This document shows, piece after piece, positions 1 through 6,106 of a stretch of DNA of 6,284 bases (its first letter is position 1; each line of letters opens with the position of its first letter). Source of the DNA: a bacterium (lineage in GTDB: Bacteria; UBA9089; JAHJRX01); contig JASEGW010000092.1 of assembly GCA_030017825.1 (NCBI GenBank), forward strand, positions 1 to 6,284, written 5' to 3'. Made by a program: the position numbers and the translations under genes. Below the pieces are notes generated by a model. The model searched no databases and was not told where the DNA came from. It worked only from the letters and a program-made list of their open reading frames with translations.

Positions 1-20
1 CGTGTTCGCACGCAGACAGG

Positions 21-51
21 TTTCGGATTTCGATGCTTGGATTTCGGATTT
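21..51 (+). repeat. Two direct copies of TTTCGGATTT
   Basis: The 10-mer TTTCGGATTT occurs at 21-30 and 42-51, and the second copy runs into the left inverted repeat. The first ~50 bases are visibly richer in GC than the genes nearby, suggesting the window enters a larger repetitive intergenic stretch here. Confidence 0.6.
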
Positions 52-99
52 AAAACACCCGGATCAAATACCGAAAAACTTATGCTCAAGTACTTACAT
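43..99 (+). repeat. Left copy of a ~57-bp inverted repeat at the window edges
   Basis: Runs from TTCGGATTTAAAACACCC to AAGTACTTACAT. The reverse complement of 6210-6265 matches it at about 51 of 57 positions, with one single-base gap. The core GATCAAATACCGAAAA (62-77) is identical in both. It lies just past the mobA stop and has no coding potential. It could be a dispersed intergenic repeat or the end of a non-autonomous element. Confidence 0.85.
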
Positions 100-127
100 C
101 TTCAAGATAACACAATTCATGCTATTC

Positions 128-703
128 TTAGATCAGTTCCTCAGCTTTTAATAAATCCAAATCTGTATTAACATTAAAAAAGGCTTTTTCTATATCGTAT
201 TTAGAGTTTATCTCATCTTCCTCAATATATCCCACCTTTGCTGATTTACATAAGCTATAAAGTGAGTATCTGTTTTCTTTCATATTTTTTTCTATAAAAG
301 GCAAACAACTCTTTCTGTAAAGAGCATGAAGGGGCTGTATCTGCCCTCTAATCCTTGGAATTACTATATCTACATCTAATTCTTTATTGATCATATATTT
401 TATAAGATCTGTATTTAAAAAGGGCTGGTCGCATCCTACTGCAAAATTATAATCACTTGATGAACTCAATAACCCAGTATACAGACCCATCAAGGGGCCT
501 TTATTGGGAACCTTGTCGATAAATATCTTCAAACCATATTCCTGATATTTACTTTTCTCATCAGCTACTATTATAACTTCATCAAATATTTCTTTTAGGT
601 TTAAAATAACCCTATCTATCAGCTTTTCTCTCCCTACCCTCATAAATGCCTTATACTTAGTGGTGCGGCTACTTTTACCTCCAGCTAAAATAATAGCAGT
701 CAA
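128..703 (-). CDS. mobA: Molybdenum cofactor guanylyltransferase
   Basis: Cytoplasmic enzyme of 191 residues that joins GMP from GTP to Mo-/W-molybdopterin, giving the MGD cofactor of the DMSO reductase family (for example formate dehydrogenases). Visible features: the nucleotide-binding loop LAGGKSSR at 6-13 with K18, DKVPNKGPLMGL at 63-74 containing the family D and GP residues, GCDQPFL at 90-96 whose D92 corresponds to the metal-binding Asp of E. coli MobA, QPLHALY at 123-129 and FFNVNTDLDL at 175-184. Two places differ from the common pattern: RTTKYK replaces the usual RMGxDK, and CDQP replaces CDMP/CDTP. Length is normal. The start is TTG at 701-703: GGAGG lies seven bases upstream and the LAGG loop begins at once. 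Last gene of the cluster. A related nucleotidyltransferase (MocA type) is possible but less likely beside moaA. Confidence 0.9.
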   Translation of the reverse strand: MTAIILAGGKSSRTTKYKAFMRVGREKLIDRVILNLKEIFDEVIIVADEKSKYQEYGLKIFIDKVPNKGPLMGLYTGLLSSSSDYNFAVGCDQPFLNTDLIKYMINKELDVDIVIPRIRGQIQPLHALYRKSCLPFIEKNMKENRYSLYSLCKSAKVGYIEEDEINSKYDIEKAFFNVNTDLDLLKAEELI

Positions 704-706
704 TTT

Positions 707-1684
707 TTATCCTCCAATACGAGACATTAGTCTTCCGCTTTCTTTACCTATACTAAAATTATGCTTTTTAGGTTTTAATCTTACACTTTGAATAATTTTA
801 TTCATTATTTCATGGTCATCATTATTTTCTCTGATAAATTCCTTAATATCTACCTCCTCCTCTGATTCCAAACAAAGCCGAATCTTTCCATCAGGAGTAA
901 TTCTGATTCTATTGCATTTATCGCAGAAATGACTGCTAATAGGGCTTATAAAACCTATAATTCCTTCCGTATCCTTTATCCTAAAATATTCTGCAGGACC
1001 ACTTTTAACGGAAGTTCTTTCAGTAATCAGAGAAAATTTCTTTTTTAGCTCGGTCTTAATATATTCTATGTGCAAGAATTTATCTTCCCAATAATTTCGG
1101 CTTTCTCCCAGGGGCATAAGCTCAATAAAACGAACTTGCACTTTATTGTTAATAGCAAATCTGGCAAAATCTCCTATCTCCTCTTCGCTTACTCCTCTTA
1201 AAGGAACAACGTTAATTTTAATAGGATCAAACCCTGCCTTTGTAGCTTCTTTAATTCCCTCCAGTACATTTTCAAGCTTTCCATTCTTGGTAATCTTTTG
1301 ATACTTGGTAGAGTTCAAGGAGTCTAAGCTTATATTAATTCTTTTAAGCCCAGCTTCTCTTAACAGAGCTGCTTTCTTGGCCAATAAAGTTCCATTAGTT
1401 GTAAGAGAAAAATCTTTTATCTCTTTGTTCCTAAGTATCTCCTTAATTATATACTCTATATTTTTCTTCATTAAAGGCTCTCCGCCAGTAAGGCGTATCT
1501 TATTAATACCAAGCTTTACAAACAATCTAACCAATCTAATTATTTCCTCATGCCTCAGAACATCATCATGACTCTTTCTTGCAATCTCTTTGTAAGGCTG
1601 ACAATAAACACATTTAAGGTTACAAAAATCCGTGACAGAAAGTCGAAGGTAGTTTATAACTCGATTGTAGTTGTCAATTAACAT
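707..1684 (-). CDS. moaA: GTP 3',8-cyclase (radical SAM), first step of molybdopterin synthesis
   Basis: Cytoplasmic radical-SAM enzyme of 325 residues that converts GTP to 3',8-cyclo-7,8-dihydro-GTP, which MoaC then turns into cyclic pyranopterin monophosphate. The N-terminal cluster site CNLKCVYC gives C21, C25 and C28; the SAM-binding GGEP lies at 67-70. The second [4Fe-4S] site, which holds GTP, is C254, C257 and C271 (FCDKCNRIRITPDGKIRLCL). R14, R259 and R261 match by spacing the GTP-binding arginines described in Staphylococcus aureus MoaA. The protein ends in the family's required Gly-Gly tail (SRIGG). All catalytic features are intact. The ATG at 1684 is preceded by AAGGTGAT. The last codons GGA GGA TAA form the Shine-Dalgarno for mobA, three bases away, so the two are translationally coupled. 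moaC, moaD/E and moeA are not in the window. Confidence 0.97.
   Translation of the reverse strand: MLIDNYNRVINYLRLSVTDFCNLKCVYCQPYKEIARKSHDDVLRHEEIIRLVRLFVKLGINKIRLTGGEPLMKKNIEYIIKEILRNKEIKDFSLTTNGTLLAKKAALLREAGLKRINISLDSLNSTKYQKITKNGKLENVLEGIKEATKAGFDPIKINVVPLRGVSEEEIGDFARFAINNKVQVRFIELMPLGESRNYWEDKFLHIEYIKTELKKKFSLITERTSVKSGPAEYFRIKDTEGIIGFISPISSHFCDKCNRIRITPDGKIRLCLESEEEVDIKEFIRENNDDHEIMNKIIQSVRLKPKKHNFSIGKESGRLMSRIGG
711..715 (-). promoter_or_regulatory. Ribosome binding site for mobA inside the moaA 3' end
   Basis: GGAGG formed by the last two glycine codons of moaA, with seven bases to the TTG start of mobA. The moaA stop lies between them. This decides the non-ATG start and implies that ribosomes finishing moaA reinitiate on mobA. 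Confidence 0.85.
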
Positions 1685-1687
1685 ATA

Positions 1688-1694
1688 TCACCTT
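1688..1694 (-). promoter_or_regulatory. Ribosome binding site for moaA
   Basis: AAGGTGA on the minus strand, three bases before the ATG at 1684 counted from its last base. It fits the anti-Shine-Dalgarno well and supports the moaA start. Confidence 0.75.
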
Positions 1695-1750
1695 GAATAA
1701 ATTTATAATCACAGAATTCCACCTAAGATGGATAAGGTTGATTGCTGGCA

Positions 1751-1823
1751 TAAGTTTAACCTGAGTTCGATTTAAACTTAAAATAAAGGAATATATTCTT
1801 ATGTCGAACTCAGGTTAAGTTTA
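1751..1823. repeat. Hairpin-forming palindromic repeat between wtpC and moaA
   Basis: TTAACCTGAGTTCGA at 1756-1770 is perfectly complementary to 1804-1818, a 15-bp stem with a 33-base loop; a few outer bases (1751-1753 with 1821-1823) pair as well. A second hairpin, TAAGTTTAA (1751-1759) with TTAAACTTA (1772-1780), shares bases with the first, so the two folds exclude each other. No U-run follows the stem on the minus strand, so it does not look like a simple terminator. Its right half recurs between wtpB and wtpA, which favours a dispersed element. Confidence 0.75.
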
Positions 1824-1838
1824 TAGCTTAAAATTGTA

Positions 1839-2885
1839 TTAAAAAACATGTACAGCTACTACCTTGAAGACTAAATAAATAATTTCTCCAATCTTAAGCT
1901 CTAGATCTTTTAAGGATTCTTTAGTAATCAAAACCATAAAATCCTCTCCTGCATCGACTACCACCTTTACAATAGGGCCTTTTTCTATAATTTTTGCAAT
2001 CTTTCCCAAAAGACAATTACGAGCACTGGTAGATACTAAAGGATTTTTAGAGATAATTATGTCTTCAGGACGAATGGAAACATAGGCCTGACCTTTATGT
2101 GAAGTAGTTACCTGAAAACTTAATCTTTCGTTCTTAAATTTTTTCACTCCATTGTCTTCTATTAAGTTTCCTTTAAATAAATTTTCACATCCCACAAATT
2201 GAGCCACAAATTCACTATTGGGTTGCTGAAATACTTTCTCTGGAACTCCTATTTGGACAATCCTTCCTTGATTCATAATCCCAATCTTGTCTGCCAAAGA
2301 AACAGCAGTATTAAAATCATGAGTTACATGAATGGTGGTAATATTTAATTCTTGATGTATACTTCTTATCTCCTCTTGTAGTTTTCTCTTTAAATTTGGA
2401 TGAATAGCTGATAAAGGCTCATCAAGCAGTAATATTTTTGGTTCTAAAACCAAAGTCCTGGCCAAAGCTACCCTCTTTTTTTCTCCTCCACTAATAGATT
2501 TGGGATAAGCATTTTTTATCTGTGAAATATGTAAAAGTTCTAAAACATTGTCCACTTTCTCTTTTATTTCTTTTGGTTTAAACTTCTTTATTTTCAAACC
2601 ATATTTAACATTATCAATTACTTTTAGATGAGGAAATAAAGCGCTATCTTGAAAAACAAGACCTATATTTCTTGTTTCTGGAGGCAATTTGCTTATTTCT
2701 TTGCCATTAAGCCAAATTTCTCCCTTATCAGGCTCATATATTCCCGCAATAGTTTCCAGAAAACAAGTTTTACCAGCACCAGAGGGACCTAAAATAACAA
2801 AATACTCCCCTTTGTCGATATTAAGGTTAATATCATCTAACAAAAACCCTCCAAATCTTTTGCTCAAATTAAGTGTTTTAATCAT
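1839..2885 (-). CDS. wtpC: Tungstate/molybdate ABC transporter ATP-binding protein (WtpC/ModC type)
   Basis: Cytoplasmic ATPase of 348 residues that powers the WtpB channel. The nucleotide-binding domain (about 1-235) shows Walker A GPSGAGKT at 33-40, Q-loop Gln at 79 (LVFQDSALFPHL), signature SISGGEKKR at 130-138, Walker B ILLLDE at 151-156 and switch His at 189 (HVTHD). The D-loop after Walker B reads SAIH instead of the usual SALD. The C-terminal part carries a TOBE/MOP-type regulatory domain at about 288-348 (NCLLGKIAKIIEKGP, VLITKESLKDLELKIGE, FKVVAVHV), the domain in which ModC/WtpC-type ATPases can bind oxyanion and shut down transport. The ATG overlaps the wtpB stop as ATGA, and TAAGGA lies just upstream. 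Downstream is a 154-base gap with a hairpin repeat before moaA. Assignment to the oxyanion importer rests on the partner genes and the TOBE domain. Confidence 0.94.
   Translation of the reverse strand: MIKTLNLSKRFGGFLLDDINLNIDKGEYFVILGPSGAGKTCFLETIAGIYEPDKGEIWLNGKEISKLPPETRNIGLVFQDSALFPHLKVIDNVKYGLKIKKFKPKEIKEKVDNVLELLHISQIKNAYPKSISGGEKKRVALARTLVLEPKILLLDEPLSAIHPNLKRKLQEEIRSIHQELNITTIHVTHDFNTAVSLADKIGIMNQGRIVQIGVPEKVFQQPNSEFVAQFVGCENLFKGNLIEDNGVKKFKNERLSFQVTTSHKGQAYVSIRPEDIIISKNPLVSTSARNCLLGKIAKIIEKGPIVKVVVDAGEDFMVLITKESLKDLELKIGEIIYLVFKVVAVHVF
2882..2885 (-). other. ATGA stop/start overlap between wtpB and wtpC
   Basis: The last base triplet of wtpB (TGA) overlaps the ATG of wtpC, with TAAGGA just upstream within the wtpB coding end. 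This indicates coupled translation of channel and ATPase. Confidence 0.9.
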
Positions 2886-3679
2886 ATTTCCTTAGCATCC
2901 TTCTTGCTCATAAATATTCTTAAGATAACAAATAGCAATAAGGAAACGAAAATTAAGATTACTCCTACCGGCTTGGCATAAGAAAGACCAAAAGACTCAA
3001 ATCTTTCAAACAATAAAATAGGAGCCACCATAGGATGATAAGCAATTATCAGCACTGCTCCAAATTCACTAATCCCCCGTGCCCACATCATAATCATACC
3101 AGAGACAACGCTTTTTTTAGACAAAGGAAGGGTAATAGTAAAAAAGCTTTTAAGTCCTCCGGCACCTAAAGTTCGAGCTGCTTTCTCTAGTTTTACATCA
3201 ACTAATCTAAACCCTTCTTTAGCTGCATTTATTAGAAAAGGAAGGCTCACAAAAGCCATAGCAATTATTATTCCATAAATACTGCCTATAAACTCTATGC
3301 CCAAAAATGCCCCTGCTTTACCTATTAAAGAGTTTTGACCAAAAGATATCAATAAAGCAATTCCTGCTGCCGTATGAGGTATAACTACAGGAATATCAAC
3401 TATCCCTTCAATTATCTCTTTTCCCCAAAAATTATATCTAGCCAGACAATAAGCCAAAGGAATTCCAAATACAAAAGATAAGAAGGTGGAAATTAAAGCG
3501 GCATAAATAGTTAAAAAAATACTCTTGTAAACTACTTGATCCTTTAAAGTTTCCCATAATATTTTAGGATTGGTAGTAACTATCATTTTTATTAAGGGTA
3601 AAACAATAAATAAAATTACTACACCGCCCAAGATAAAAAATATAATCTTCGTTTTATCGATTCTTTTCTTTGTTTTCAT
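2882..3679 (-). CDS. wtpB: Tungstate/molybdate ABC transporter permease (WtpB/ModB type)
   Basis: Inner-membrane channel subunit of 265 residues, normal length for ModB/WtpB. About six hydrophobic segments are visible, near residues 11-33, 55-80, 93-115, 132-152, 190-213 and 236-257. The cytoplasmic EAA loop that docks on the ATPase reads EKAARTLGAGGLKSFFTITLP at about 165-185. IPVVIPHTAAGIALL (96-110) and WARGISEFGAVLI (199-211) are typical of molybdate/tungstate permeases. Its stop overlaps the start of the ATPase gene by ATGA, a standard sign of translational coupling. It is separated from the binding-protein gene by 120 bases that hold repeats, so the usual A-B-C spacing is loosened here. 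The start region is duplicated (see 3672-3707): the chosen ATG at 3679 is the only one in the duplication that opens the full frame. Subunit identity is secure; metal preference is inferred from the WtpA partner. Confidence 0.94.
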   Translation of the reverse strand: MKTKKRIDKTKIIFFILGGVVILFIVLPLIKMIVTTNPKILWETLKDQVVYKSIFLTIYAALISTFLSFVFGIPLAYCLARYNFWGKEIIEGIVDIPVVIPHTAAGIALLISFGQNSLIGKAGAFLGIEFIGSIYGIIIAMAFVSLPFLINAAKEGFRLVDVKLEKAARTLGAGGLKSFFTITLPLSKKSVVSGMIMMWARGISEFGAVLIIAYHPMVAPILLFERFESFGLSYAKPVGVILIFVSLLLFVILRIFMSKKDAKEI

Positions 3680-3707
3680 TTCACTTTAAGTTTTCATTTC
3701 ACTTTAA
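3672..3707 (-). repeat. 18-bp tandem duplication covering the wtpB start site
   Basis: Two perfect head-to-tail copies (3690-3707 and 3672-3689) of TTAAAGTGAAATGAAAAC on the minus strand. Each holds the same upstream bases and an ATG. The downstream ATG (3679) opens wtpB; the upstream ATG (3697) is in frame but reads Met-Lys-Thr and then hits TAA, created where the copies join. Confidence 0.9.
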
Positions 3708-3709
3708 TT

Positions 3710-3732
3710 TTAACCTGAGTTCGACATAAGAA
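3710..3732 (+). repeat. Half copy of the palindromic repeat between wtpA and wtpB
   Basis: These 23 bases, beginning TTAACCTGAGTTCGACATAA, are the exact reverse complement of 1796-1818. Only one arm is present; no matching second arm follows before wtpA ends. With 1796-1818 it flanks wtpB and wtpC in inverted orientation. Confidence 0.8.
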
Positions 3733-3799
3733 GCGGATAGCCACAAGCTCTGTTCTCACACAGTATTAAATATTAAATTGTAGGAACGTTGTTTTTATT

Positions 3800-4792
3800 C
3801 TAATTTTTCTTTATTTCTATAAGACCTTTGATTAATAGGGAGTTTAATTCACTTGGAAGATGCTTTAATTTATTAATAGTAGCTGGAACAATTGGTGGCT
3901 GACCGCAATTAACTAAAATTCCTCTTCCCTCTTCGCTCAGTAAATATTCAATAAACTTATAAGCTGCCTTCTTATTTTTAGCATTTTTTGGAATAGTAAG
4001 AGCATAAAAAATAGGAGTGCCCCTAACTTTGCTATAAGTTCCTGGTTTTTTGCCAGAGACTTTCATGGAAGCTTTTTTGTAATAATCTTTAAATTTTGAA
4101 GTGCTTAAATTTATAGCATCTGGCAATTCTATAAAGGGAAAGTTATGCTGAGTGGCAACAGAGCGATAATTAAATATATAATCTAATTCTCCAGCTTCTA
4201 CCAAGGCAATTAAATCAGTTTCTTTGGGCCTAATATTCTTAGAAGGACAGTTCTGAGACAGCTTTTCATACAGGCCAGGTATTTGGTAATATTTTTCCGC
4301 TAATTGCCATACAAATAAGCTCCGGTATCCACAAGGGTCTAAATTAGGGTCAGAGTATCCATAATCAACCCCTTTTTTAAGCAGTATTTTAGGCCAATTA
4401 GAGGAATTAATTATTTGGGCATACTTGCTATGCTTATCATACATAATCACCATTTGATTGCAAGCAAAACATAAATACCAATCTGTATATTTGGGCATTA
4501 AAATATCAAGAATTACATCATAATCAGAAACAGCTACAATATCAGCCTGCCTATTTAATTCACTAACTTTACGAGCAGCCAACCTGCTTCCTGAAGATTC
4601 TCTTAGTATATCTATATTAACATAACTTTTTTCAAAGTTTTCTTCTATCATCTTAAAAGGAACTGATAAACTTCCCGCATGAAATACAACTAATTTATTC
4701 TTAATAGAATTTTCAGCCCATATGCTAGAAAAACTTCCCCATATTAAAAGATTTAACAAAAAAAGTATTAACTTTATTTTTTTACAATGCAT
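3800..4792 (-). CDS. wtpA: Tungstate/molybdate ABC transporter substrate-binding protein (WtpA type)
   Basis: Extracytoplasmic binding protein of 330 residues that captures tungstate or molybdate for the WtpBC importer. Residues 1-26 look like a Sec signal peptide: basic KKIK, a hydrophobic stretch LILFLLNLLIWG, then a likely cut after SSIWA. There is no lipobox cysteine, so it should be released rather than lipid-anchored. The WtpA/archaeal ModA fold signature is clear: LVVFHAGSLSVPF at 34-46, ESSGSRLAARKVSEL at 65-79, ADIVAVSDY at 83-91, SDPNLDPCGYR at 147-157, GELDYIFNYRSVATQH at 201-216. The oxyanion should sit at Ser of GSLS and SSGS, with acidic ligands completing six-fold coordination in this subfamily; D152 is one candidate. 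The segment LPDAINL (223-229) has Ala where I recall Glu in relatives. The ATG at 4792 is the only start that preserves the signal peptide; its Shine-Dalgarno is weak. Tungstate versus molybdate preference cannot be read from sequence. Confidence 0.93.
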   Translation of the reverse strand: MHCKKIKLILFLLNLLIWGSFSSIWAENSIKNKLVVFHAGSLSVPFKMIEENFEKSYVNIDILRESSGSRLAARKVSELNRQADIVAVSDYDVILDILMPKYTDWYLCFACNQMVIMYDKHSKYAQIINSSNWPKILLKKGVDYGYSDPNLDPCGYRSLFVWQLAEKYYQIPGLYEKLSQNCPSKNIRPKETDLIALVEAGELDYIFNYRSVATQHNFPFIELPDAINLSTSKFKDYYKKASMKVSGKKPGTYSKVRGTPIFYALTIPKNAKNKKAAYKFIEYLLSEEGRGILVNCGQPPIVPATINKLKHLPSELNSLLIKGLIEIKKN

Positions 4793-4896
4793 TACTATTT
4801 CTTTCTGCTAATTCTATTAAACAAAAACATGAATATAAAAACTCAAAGTAACTATTCAGCATAAACTTCGCACTAATTTGTTTAGGAGTTAGATCA
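4793..4896. other. Intergenic gap between J-HEAT gene and wtpA
   Basis: A 104-base AT-rich gap with no convincing hairpin and no good -35/-10 pair. wtpA could have its own promoter here, or be read through from cutA and the J-HEAT gene; the sequence does not decide. Confidence 0.4.
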
Positions 4897-5709
4897 TTAA
4901 GCACTATTTTCTTGCTTTACTTTTTCTTCTTCGAACTCATATTCTAATGCTTCTAAAGCATTTCTAATATGAAACTTTACATCATCAACCTCTTGATCGT
5001 TATAATATAAATCTAAAAGAGCGGGAATAACTTTTTTGTCCTTTAATCTCCCTAAGCCTTCAGCAGCATAGCTTCTTATAAGCTCCCATTTATCTTCTAA
5101 CATTTCCATTAAAGGTTCTATGGCTCTTTTATCTCTAATTTCGCCAAGAGCTACTACTGCAAAATAACGCACCTCGTGATTTTTGCTTTTTAGCTCATTA
5201 ATCAGAGGCATTACTGCCGGCTCCCCTATTTCTACCAACTTCATCTTTGCCTTCCAGCGAAATTGAATAGAATTACGAGGATCCTTAATAATTCTAAAAA
5301 ATAGCTCTATTCTTTCATTTATATCTTTTTGTTTTGTTTTCTCTTTTTTTTCTATCTCAAATCTTCTCTTTTCCTTTATCATTTCCTGGAACATTTCCTG
5401 CTCTTTCTTTCTGTAATATTCCTCTCTTTCTTTTACCCTCTTCTTTATCTCTTCTTCATCAGTTTTAAACTCATAAGAATATACATAGACATTCTTTCTT
5501 CCATAATAATCACGATCGAATTGCTTTCTTTTTTCAGAATCCATAAGCACATTATAAGCTTCGGTAATTTCAACCATTTTTCTTTCATCTCCCTCTTTAC
5601 GATCGGGATGATACCGTAAAGCTAAAAGCCTATAAGCTCTTCTAATCATATTAGAATCGGCATCTGGATTTATCTGTAATATTAGGTAGTAGTCTCTATA
5701 TTCTGCCAT
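4897..5709 (-). CDS. J-domain protein with C-terminal HEAT repeats
   Basis: A 270-residue soluble protein in three parts. Residues 5-70 are a J domain with the HPD tripeptide at 34-36 and the usual helix IV ending KRKQFDRDYYG; this domain stimulates the ATPase of an Hsp70 (DnaK). Residues about 84-135 are highly charged (Lys/Glu/Arg) and probably form a helix or coiled coil. Residues about 136-256 are HEAT-like helical repeats of the PBS-lyase type, with repeated units such as VRYFAVVALGEIRDKRAIEPL and IRSYAAEGLGRLKDKKVIPAL. No DnaJ zinc finger, Gly/Phe linker or C-terminal substrate domain is present, so this is a class C J protein, not the housekeeping DnaJ. The HEAT part probably selects a protein client; which one cannot be told. 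It starts six bases after cutA stops, with no obvious Shine-Dalgarno, which suggests coupled translation. The domain calls are strong; the function is unknown. Confidence 0.9.
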   Translation of the reverse strand: MAEYRDYYLILQINPDADSNMIRRAYRLLALRYHPDRKEGDERKMVEITEAYNVLMDSEKRKQFDRDYYGRKNVYVYSYEFKTDEEEIKKRVKEREEYYRKKEQEMFQEMIKEKRRFEIEKKEKTKQKDINERIELFFRIIKDPRNSIQFRWKAKMKLVEIGEPAVMPLINELKSKNHEVRYFAVVALGEIRDKRAIEPLMEMLEDKWELIRSYAAEGLGRLKDKKVIPALLDLYYNDQEVDDVKFHIRNALEALEYEFEEEKVKQENSA

Positions 5710-5715
5710 AATGAT

Positions 5716-6030
5716 TTACTGTTCAACTGATTTTTTTATCCATATTAAATAATCACTACTTCCAGCTACTATTGGAAGAGCAATAATTTCTGGAACACTA
5801 TAAGAGTGTTCTTCCTTAACAGTTTCCATTAAGTTTTCCATCATATCTCTAGTAGTTTTAATTATCAATAGAACTTCTTCGCAATTATCAATCTTACCTT
5901 CCCACCAAAAAAAAGAATCTATTTTGGAAACAATATTTACACAAGCTGCTAATTTTTTCTTTAATAACACCTTAGCGATTTTCTTTCCATCCCTCTTTTT
6001 AGCTGTAACAAACACTACTAAACAATCCAT
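5716..6030 (-). CDS. cutA: CutA1-family divalent-cation tolerance protein
   Basis: Small cytoplasmic protein of 104 residues, the full length for CutA1, a trimeric ferredoxin-like-fold family. Family landmarks are all present: FVTA near residue 7, LAACVNI at 27-33, FWWEGKI at 41-47, EEVLLIIKT at 51-59, the HSYSVPEIIALPI segment at 75-87 and DYLIWI at 93-98. The family is historically tied to copper/divalent cation tolerance, but its molecular role is poorly settled; like other members it may bind metal or act as a signalling trimer. I place the start at the ATG ending at 6030 because GAGG sits five bases upstream. A GTG two codons earlier (6034-6036) is also open but lies inside that Shine-Dalgarno sequence. 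It is followed after six bases by the J-HEAT gene, so the two are probably cotranscribed. Family assignment is firm; the role is not. Confidence 0.95.
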   Translation of the reverse strand: MDCLVVFVTAKKRDGKKIAKVLLKKKLAACVNIVSKIDSFFWWEGKIDNCEEVLLIIKTTRDMMENLMETVKEEHSYSVPEIIALPIVAGSSDYLIWIKKSVEQ

Positions 6031-6035
6031 AAACA

Positions 6036-6039
6036 CCTC
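6036..6039 (-). promoter_or_regulatory. Ribosome binding site for cutA
   Basis: GAGG on the minus strand, five bases before the ATG at 6030. The in-frame GTG at 6034-6036 overlaps this site, which argues for the ATG as the true cutA start. Confidence 0.7.
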
Positions 6040-6106
6040 AAAATATATTTTTTTGCCTTGTGGGTTTACTATATAAAGTTAATTTGATGATTTTTGCTTT
6101 TATCCT

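Noticed and set aside
1..120. CRISPR or long tandem array at the left edge
   Set aside because: Only two short copies of TTTCGGATTT are visible, without regular repeat-spacer units.
1305..1571. Open frame of 88 codons on the plus strand
   Set aside because: Lies wholly inside moaA on the opposite strand; the product is a hydrophobic mirror of moaA codons with no family resemblance.
1751..1823. Rho-independent terminator between wtpC and moaA
   Set aside because: The stem is strong but the loop is long (33 bases) and no U-run follows on the transcribed strand.
1685..1838. Molybdenum-cofactor riboswitch before moaA
   Set aside because: The leader lacks the GC-rich multi-stem pattern I know for the Moco motif; the only structure is the AT-rich palindromic repeat.
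2689..2895. Open frame of 68 codons on the plus strand
   Set aside because: Antisense to the Walker A end of wtpC, which is unmistakably coding; no ribosome site or recognisable product.
4700..4792. WtpA as a lipoprotein because of an early cysteine (MHC)
   Set aside because: The cysteine is at residue 3, before the hydrophobic core, and no lipobox cysteine follows that core; a type I signal peptide fits better.
5329..5619. Phe/Leu-rich 96-codon open frame on the plus strand resembling a membrane protein
   Set aside because: It is the antisense of the Lys/Glu-rich coiled coil and J domain; AAA/GAA-type codons read backward give Phe/Ser/Leu, so the hydrophobicity is an artefact.
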